A stretch of DNA of 64,000 bases, taken from positions 36,304,720 to 36,368,719 of the forward strand of contig JASWHV010000008.1 of the NCBI GenBank assembly GCA_030760725.1, read 5' to 3'. The DNA comes from Neostapfia colusana (taxonomy: Eukaryota; Streptophyta; Magnoliopsida; Poales; Poaceae). Of the stretch, positions 57,246 to 64,000 are shown one piece after another (positions within the stretch are counted from its first letter, which is position 1; every line of letters starts with the position of its first letter). Position numbers and translations under genes: made by a program. A model generated the notes under the pieces. It worked only from the letters and a program-made list of their open reading frames with translations, ran no database searches and was not told the origin of the DNA.

Positions 57246-58921
57246 TGTCACACCCGGTTTTTCCAAAGAAACAACCAAGTGAATATCACATGTATGCCAG
57301 GATCATTTTCTCATACATGTGATGACAAATAGTGAAGCATCATTTATTACAAGCCAGGTATCGAATATAAATAAGTCTTACATCGCAAATGTCTCAATGG
57401 ACACTAATGCTTCATCACAAGTAAATAAACTAGCAGCGGAATATTATTCTTTAGGGCTCCATCACAGGCGTTGCCCGGGGGTCTTCATGAACCTAAAAAC
57501 CTTCCTCAGGTCCAAAATCTTGGTCATTATACACCACCTCATTATCTTGACCTGAACAGCAATATAAACCAACAAATATGCAAGGTTGAGTACCAATGGT
57601 ACTCAGCAAGTGCGGGAAAATTATATCATGCATGGCTAGAACAAGAAGAGGTTGAACTCATGGTTGAAGCACTACGCAATTAATACCTATCACCTTAGCT
57701 TATTAAGCACCTACATTACTACACAGGTGAAATGGTCCCAATCTCCCATCCCATCATCATAATCCAATAATCATAACATCATTTCCAATGTTAAGCTCCC
57801 CGCTTAACTTCCAAAACCATCAATCCTCTAATCATGAATAAGTCCAGGCCGCTCTTGACCGTGAGCACGGCTGTCAAGACAGTTTTGACTCTGCAGAGTT
57901 TGTACCACTGTACCCACATGTAGTGATTTCATCCCCCGTTGCCGGGTGGACTAAAAGAACCTCCATTATGCCAGTGGCTACGATCCACATTCACACTTCC
58001 CAGGTGTGTAGCCAGGAGATCACTACGAAGCCTTTACAAAGGGATTCCCGACGAGCGTGAGCCCACTGAGGTTTCACCCCTAACAGCATACAAGAGGCTC
58101 CAACCCCGCTGCAGTGGCCCCCTCTTGAGCCTTGCGGTTCATACGGTAGTCCAGCTGACACCTACTCCCCGCACCATCCAACACACCCATACTATGCCGG
58201 GGATACACCTAATTAATTGGCCAAGCTGCCCCATCTCAGCATGTGGTTGGCACTGTAAAGCCGGGTTACATGCTCCATGAACCGGTCCTTAGGATCCAGG
58301 CAAGTACTAAACACAAACCCAAGTCTCGTGCACCCAGCACACAACCAAAAACATCCAACTTGCCTTGATCCCTACCTCTACATAACTCACAATAGCTCAT
58401 TCAATAGTATGGTAAAATAAACTGATGATCTCATATCCCAAATATCCCATTCTAAGCATGGCTAAGCATATGCATGTAAATAAATGACATGACAAAATAA
58501 ATCCCAACCCAAGCTACAAGGAAACAAGGTAATGCAATTCTAGGGAAACTTCCTAGCATGGGTTTCATATTTCATTTGACAATGCAAATAATCTCTATCT
58601 ACACATTCTAGCATAGGATCAAAGTGGTCAAGGACACTTGCCTCCCTCTTGCTGCTCTTGAAATGGGTAGTCCTGATCTTGGAAAGGAATAACTTGCTCT
58701 TGAACAGGTTCTACTTCATACCATCACACATAGCAAAAGAAAAACAACAATCATAAGACATAGTTCACACTTCTTACTTCATACAAACCACACATTCACA
58801 TTTATGAAAGTTCTTTACCATTATATGTGTTGTGGATACTCTATGTGTGTTGATTTGTGGCTTGCATACACTTTTATTTATATGTGTATGATTCCTACTT
58901 TGGTGTTCATATTTATACTTA

Positions 58922-58956
58922 TATACTATATATATATATATGTATATATGTGTGTG
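58922..58956. repeat. TA/TG microsatellite in R7
   Basis: A run of TA dinucleotides followed by TG repeats. It is the only clear simple repeat longer than 20 bp outside coding CAG tracts. Confidence 0.8.
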
Positions 58957-60266
58957 TTTCAGTTTTAAACAAATTCCTTATATTAATCTACCAAGTATGT
59001 ATGAAAAGTATTTTTCTTCTCCATATGTGCCTTCATAATTTCTATCAACCCTAAACTGAACTCTTTGGATTTTAAAAACTCCATTTATCATTTACTAGTT
59101 GCTATAATTTCAGATTTATATTCCTATGCATAATTGTGTATTTTATTATGAAATTAGTAATACACATCATCTAAACAGTATAGGTTCTGGTCCTAAATAA
59201 TTTAATAACATATTTTGACCTTGGCCTCTGATGTAAACTATTTCATAATTATTTTCCCTATTTTTCTACAACTATTCTTTACTTAAAAATGTGTCCCCAA
59301 ACTAATAAATGTGAATAATATATGAAACAGATTCATATCAGCCCAAAAACATACTTTTATCTCACTCCAAAGTTTTCTAAGTACTGAGAAAGTTTTTAAT
59401 TAATTTTGACAATTATGTTTATCCCATTTTTAATTTTTAAACACTAGTTACATATTCTATTTTCTAAATTAAATACTAAACAGAGCTAAAATAATGAATT
59501 CTCCCCATTACAGGATCTATAATATTATTTTCATAATTTCCAGGGGTCTAGCTACACTTATCAGAGGTGTTTTTCCTAATTTCTATTAAGTCCAGGGGCT
59601 AAAACTGATTTTTAAATGAATTTACATGATTTTCTGGAGTTCCAGGGGCTAGATCTGAAGTTTCCGGGGCTAGCTCTTATTTCCCGAGAACCCCAGGGGG
59701 TAGCACGTAAGAATTCCAGTATTTATAATGCGGGGTTGACGTGGACCGTCCGATTTTAAACCGACGGCTGAGATTATAACATCGAACCGGTACGCGGGGT
59801 TTTAAAGTCTACCGTGCGATTTAAAATAAACGGCGCACAAGCGGCCACGTCGCTCTGATCGAACGCGGGCGGCGCTGCCGGCGGCGCACGGCGGCGGGAA
59901 GCGGCGATCTCGCCGGAAAGTTTCGGATCCTCGAGAATTCTGCCTAAAACTGTGATATCATGGCATAGATCGGTAGAGGGGAGGTCAGGGATCTCACCTC
60001 GGGGGTTTTCTCGAGCTCGGGGGTCCTGGAAAGTGATCGGCGGCGAGGTCCGAGGCAGAACCACGGCGAAGCTCGTCGGCGCTGGATTTACACCGTAAGT
60101 CTTCGGGTTTTCTGCACCTGCAAAGTTCCCCGGAGGCGGTGGATCAAGACCAGCGAGTTAGATCAGAGTTTCCGAGCTTAGATCGGCCAGAATTCACCGG
60201 CGAAGTCTCGGTGCTCACCGGAGTGAAAATCGGCGATCGCGTGAGAAAAACTGATCGGATCGGGGG

Positions 60267-60274
60267 TTTTTATA
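60267..60274 (-). promoter_or_regulatory. TATA box of R7 LTR
   Basis: TATAAAAA on the minus strand in a GC-rich setting, about 415 bp into the LTR. Transcription would start near 60235-60245. It is the only clear TATA box I see at a promoter-like position in these LTRs. Confidence 0.6.
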
Positions 60275-60424
60275 GCCGGGGGAGGGCGGTGGGTCTGTTG
60301 TGATCGAGTTGGAGTCCTCTGGGACCAGAATTCGGCTGCGGGACGGGCTTTCCCGGTCGGTTGCGATTTCGCGCGCTCGGGAGAAAAGTCCGGGGTCGCG
60401 GGGGCTCGGGGTTAGGGATGACAG

Positions 60425-60435
60425 GTGGGTCCCAC
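60425..60435. promoter_or_regulatory. GTGGGNCCCAC palindrome in R7 LTR
   Basis: GTGGGTCCCAC, about 150 bp upstream of the TATA box in LTR sense, preceded by TGACAG on the plus strand. Confidence 0.55.
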
Positions 60436-60690
60436 CCGTCGGTGAGGGGCAGCGCGGCGCGCGCGGGGGCGGGCTGGCGCGGAAGTAGCTGGGCCGGCTG
60501 GCGGGTTTCGGCCCACTGGCCAGTTTTTTCCCGTTTTCTTTTTTTCTTTTTCCATTTCTTTTCTGTTTTGAGTATAATTTGAATTCCAGTTTGAATTTGA
60601 ATTTTTGCAAAACATGCAACACGTCCAAAAATTTTTAAATTCCCCTCTGAACATGGTTTAGAGTTTTGAATCAAAATTTGGGGTGTTACA

Positions 60691-60767
60691 AACGCTTCCG
60701 GATAGCCGCTGTGGTGAGAACAGTGAGATTCCACCCACCCGTTCTCTAGCCGTCTATCTGCTGTCAT
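60691..60767 (-). pseudogene. R5 ORF0, N-terminal part
   Basis: First 25 codons of ORF0 from ATG 60767 (MTADRRLENGWVESH), including the right AACGC duplication copy. TTTTTACAG immediately precedes the ATG, which looks like a 3' splice site. It reads in frame into 57240 once R7 and one duplication copy are ignored. Confidence 0.75.
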
Positions 60768-61543
60768 CTGTAAAAACATATTTGAGAAATGTCAAATATT
60801 TATTTGAACAGTAAACCATTGAGTTCTAACATAAAACATGTCCTTGAACTCATAAAACTTGGAAACATAGCTCAAACTTAAACAAGTTTGACTGCTGATC
60901 TGCTGCCCAATGTGACAGCCCTGACCAGTTTCCGTTTCAACCTGATTTAGACCATGCTAGATGCAAAACCAATTCTGGAGCTCAACATCAAAATTAAAGT
61001 TAACTTCAAAATGTTTCCAGAAAGTATTTGCTTGGCCTAAGATCTGTCCTGGTTCAAAAGTTATGAGATGTCGAAGTTGATAGAATTTCTGGAGAAAATT
61101 GGACAGCACCTCCCTACTTTAGGTACTGATTTGACCCAAGAATTCCAGTTAAATCTACTCCTAATATGACAAAACTTTCTGTTACAAAGTTGTAACCCAT
61201 CTCTTAAACTTTTCAGAACTACCTCAATGTCTATTTTTGGATTTTTATGCAGGAAGTTATGCTCAATTTACAGAGAGTTATAGAGAGTGTTTGCTCTGTC
61301 CTATTTTCTGGACAGTTTCAACTCCACTGCATTTTTCGATTGGTTAAGGGATGAAACACCTCTGGACCTCAACAGAAAAGTTGTAAAGCTCTTCCAAAGC
61401 TTTCCATAAATGTATCATATGACCCCAACCTCGAAATAACTCAACCTCTAGCCTCTGATTAACTTCAGCCATATTTCAGCTGAAAACAGGGGACTCTGTC
61501 CTTAGTATCCTATAAGTTAAAAAAAACTTGTTAACTTTGAATG
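60768..61543 (-). repeat. R5 5' leader with three ~194-nt degenerate units, truncated
   Basis: Untranslated leader homologous to 8090-8677. Plus-strand anchors lie at about 61013 (GTTTCC), 61209 (CTTTTC) and 61400 (CTTTCC), spacings 196 and 191. The primer-site end is deleted and joined directly to mid-LTR at 61543/61544. No coding sequence. Confidence 0.65.
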
Positions 61544-63995
61544 TCCTCCTCAACCTTAGCGACTACATGAGATAATGTATATGTATCAATTTAAATGCAT
61601 TTGAATTGAATTTAAACTTGTGAAGACTATAAGTCTTACTAGACAGACCCAATGACTCTAAAATTTTTATTGGGGTTTGGATACAACCTAACCAGAGATT
61701 TGGCCAAGTTTTATTTGCAGCAAAGCTCATTTGAGCTCTTGACAAATAATTATGTACTTGACCGTTAATTGGAGCTCTTAGGGTGCTCTAGGGATTTTCA
61801 TGGAGCAAGCCATGACTTTCTGAAAACTAGATTTTATGAGGGTTCTAATGTAGTTGGTCTCACTTATTTTGAAGGTTCCTAGCTAAATATATGAGCTAAA
61901 CAATTTCAGAGAAATTTCTGAAAATGTTTCTGGACATTTTCTATTTTATCTGGAACAGTTTTATTAATCACACCATTAGGTGGAAAAATGAGCTCAAATG
62001 GATCTCAAATTTTTATGGTGCATCAGGGATATTTTGGTGAACATCCCAGCAAAATTTCAGAATTTTCCTCCAAAGGGTTCTCCAGTTAAAATTCTAACCA
62101 GTTTAAATTTTGAAGAATTAATTCTGGAGAACTAAGGATTTTCATGATGTGAAACTTGATTTGCTGGCAAGTACTCAGAGAGCTGAATCCAACAAAATTT
62201 GGTTCACTCGATTTGGAGCTTCCTAGCCAAAGTTATGTGGGTTTGAAGTTTGAACTAAAACTGAAAATCGGGAAATGTTTAAAACACTGCACGTGGGTCC
62301 CACACACAGTGTCATCGTCTACCTCCCGCCAGCGCCCGAGCGCGCGACTTCCAGATCTGGTGGCGCGGGTTGTTCTCGGCCGCTACTGCCTAATTTTCTA
62401 CGCGGTTTCTTCCTACATGATCCTTGGAACAAGGCGCACACGTCGGGCACCTTCTCGGACCTTGACATCGTCGAAACCTAGTCGGCGACGATGGAGGCGG
62501 AAGAGGAGCTCGGGTCCGATGGTGCTAGCTCGTCTAGGCGGTGAACACGATCAACCAATGGGTCGCAAACCACCACAGGGGCACGAGGAAGCTAACCCTG
62601 CCATCCTCTTGGCCGGAGATCGCCGGGAAAGTAGACTTCACCGGCGACCCGAGCCATTTTCACCGGCGATGGCCAAATTCCGGTGCTATGCTCATTGGGT
62701 TGATCATCACCGCTAGAATTTGGCTGAGGTGACCGCGAGGTGCTACTCTAGCTTCAGCTCGACCAGGATCCCTGGTGATCAAGTGATTAGGCGAATTTCG
62801 AGTTTTGGTTCTCGGTGTTCTATACGGTGATCATCGGAAAAATTGAAATTCTGGCTAACCGGCGCTAAGAGGGACATAGGTAGTTCGGGGAGAGCTACTA
62901 TACTTGGATGCGAACCTCAGAGACATGTTGGTCGCGCCGGAGAAGCTTTGCGCTGCTCGGGCGACGGCGTCGAGTCGGAGGAGCTCTCGGTTAACAGAGC
63001 GATGAAAGATCTGCTCGGACAAGCTTCACCGAAGCTGATCACGAGCAGCTGAGGGCTGTAACACATCGAGCAAGAGTCGGCGGTGCCGTTTGTAGCCTCA
63101 GATCGCAGTGGAAGGCACTGCTTTGGCCGGTCGACGGCGAGGTGACGCGGTGGGCGGTGCGGCGACCAGCTCGGTGTTTTCAGCGCTGGAAATGTCGAGG
63201 CAGTAGAAAGGTGAGCTGCTGCCGGCGGCAGCTCGCAGCTAAATAGCTGGGGACGTCGGTTTAGCCGGTGATCGGCGACCAGGAGGTGGCAGCGGTCGGC
63301 AATCGCCATGGCGACCTCGCGGGCGCGCGCAAGAACCGAGCTGTGGTGACTTCAGTCGGTTGAATTGCTATAGAGGTTGACATGTGGGCCCCACCCGGGG
63401 TTTAACCTCTGAAATTAAATTTTCCCCACTGCTCTAAACTGTGGAGACCAAATTAACCTTGGTCATTTGAATTATCTACCCCTGGGCCATTTGAATTGGA
63501 TAGAATTTAAATTGGGTTTTGTTTAGACATACATATGCAGTTTGAATTTCAAATGGAGTTTGAATTTGTTAAACATAGCTCATGTCAAGATCAACTCCAA
63601 ATGGAGGAAAAATTGGTGGGTGAGCTCACAAAAATGTGCTGAGCAATAATATGCCTCCCACTTTTGAATTCATGGGATGAAAACAGTTTGAATTTGAATT
63701 TGAGTTCAAACCACCCTCTTTTTAGTTGTACCCAAAGGACCTCAAAAAAAGGTTTTGGATTTGGGTGAAATTTGGCATGGACATTCCTAGCAAGGTGTAG
63801 GACTTTTTCATATGCCCAGCCCCTATATGATGCATGTGGGAAATGCCATTTTTGCATTTTGTGAGTTTGTTCTCTAATGAGCATGTTGATGGTGGTTACT
63901 TGCTCTTCAAAATGTGTTCATCAAGTTTTCTTCAAATGAAGGGTGTGTGTGGTGATGAACACTTTGAATATGTGCCAAAAACTTAGGCCCTTACA
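61544..63995 (-). repeat. R5 5' LTR, U5 part deleted
   Basis: Matches 34713-37173 of the R5 3' LTR. The portion equivalent to 33235-34712 (about 1478 bp), the primer site and part of the leader are missing. Palindromes lie at 62293-62303 and 63384-63394 (GTGGGCCCCAC). It ends CTTACA at 63995. Confidence 0.9.
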
Positions 63996-64000
63996 ATGAG
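63996..64000. repeat. R5 target site duplication, right copy (ATGAG)
   Basis: The last five bases of the window repeat 33230-33234. R4 LTR sequence is expected to resume after it. Confidence 0.88.

Larger units (their letters stand above)
57246..60690 (-). mobile_element. R7: family D solo LTR (3445 bp)
   Basis: Minus strand TGTAACACCCCAAA (60690) to CCGGGTGTGACA (57246), with a perfect AACGC duplication and no primer site, polypurine tract or gag-pol inside. This fits an LTR left by recombination between the two LTRs of a full element. Contents: GTGGGTCCCAC (60425), a TATA box (60267-60274), a GC-rich core (59740-60500), an AT-rich 59050-59600 stretch, a TA microsatellite, and the segment 58642-58710 between TAG and GCAAG. 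It splits R5 ORF0. Confidence 0.92.
33235..63995 (-). mobile_element. R5: family B chromovirus, host of R6 and R7
   Basis: A 30.8-kb span that reduces to about 13.0 kb without R6 and R7. Minus-strand order: 5' LTR (63995-61544, truncated), leader, ORF0 (split by R7), gag, protease, pol (split by R6), polypurine tract and 3' LTR (37173-33235). Both ends are flanked by ATGAG. The 5' LTR has lost its U5 part, the primer site and part of the leader, so the element is unable to prime reverse transcription. A sampled 180-bp stretch of the two LTRs differs at about 5% of sites. Confidence 0.93.

Noticed and set aside
57246..60690. R7 as a non-autonomous TRIM/LARD or DNA transposon
   Set aside because: A 5-bp duplication, TGT...ACA ends and absence of internal LTR pairs, primer site or terminal inverted repeats fit a solo LTR better.
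62156..62716. 186-codon plus-strand ORF in the R5 5' LTR
   Set aside because: Antisense to the LTR, and the homologous 3' LTR region (35327-35880) breaks it; no recognisable protein.
1..64000. Host genes, rRNA/tRNA genes, CRISPR arrays, centromeric satellite, Helitrons
   Set aside because: Every stretch over 300 bp could be assigned to an LTR, leader or gag-pol region; no tandem satellite or host protein domain was seen.

Overview
The window is plant nuclear DNA made entirely of nested Ty3/gypsy LTR retrotransposons. Every domain that can be classified (gag, aspartic protease, RT, RNase H, integrase and a C-terminal chromodomain of the VLWSNH..EEATWE type) fits the chromovirus Tekay/Del lineage. 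LTRs of about 4 kb, tRNA-iMet primer sites and polypurine tracts next to TGT...CA termini fit a large flowering-plant genome, most likely a grass. That host assignment is inference, because I found no host gene, tRNA, rRNA, CRISPR array or prokaryotic feature.

I use working names. Family A: R1 (+, 1-8024, 5' part outside the window) and R3 (-, 14414-28397). Family B: R2 (+, 8025-14400 plus its 3' LTR 28398-31952), R4 (+, LTR start 31953-33229) and R5 (-, 33235-63995). Family C: R6 (-, 37714-51991). Family D: R7 (solo LTR, -, 57246-60690).

The insertions form a readable stratigraphy. R2 is the oldest layer. R1 appears to sit in or against R2's 5' LTR. R3 inserted about 94 bp into R2's 3' LTR, and a later deletion of about 0.85 kb fused R2 pol to the middle of the R3 LTR. 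R4 inserted into the same R2 LTR. R5 inserted into R4 with target duplication ATGAG, whose right copy is the last five bases of the window. R6 inserted into R5 pol (duplication TATTG). R7 inserted into an extra ORF of R5 (duplication AACGC) and was reduced to a solo LTR. LTR divergence judged by eye agrees with this order: about 0.75% for R6, about 2% for R3 and about 4-5% for R5.

The gag-pol genes carry stops or frameshifts in every copy; R6 keeps an uninterrupted 958-codon RT-RNase H-integrase-chromodomain frame. Family B carries an extra sense ORF (ORF0) of 963 nt upstream of gag, with a coiled coil and an acidic tail. Shared non-coding structure is the other point of interest: leaders built of about 194-nt degenerate units, splice-acceptor-like CAG at each gag start, a palindromic GTGGGNCCCAC site in each LTR, a stem-loop in the LTRs whose arms change together between families, a second stem-loop beside every polypurine tract, and a conserved GCAAGCCCCGG block.
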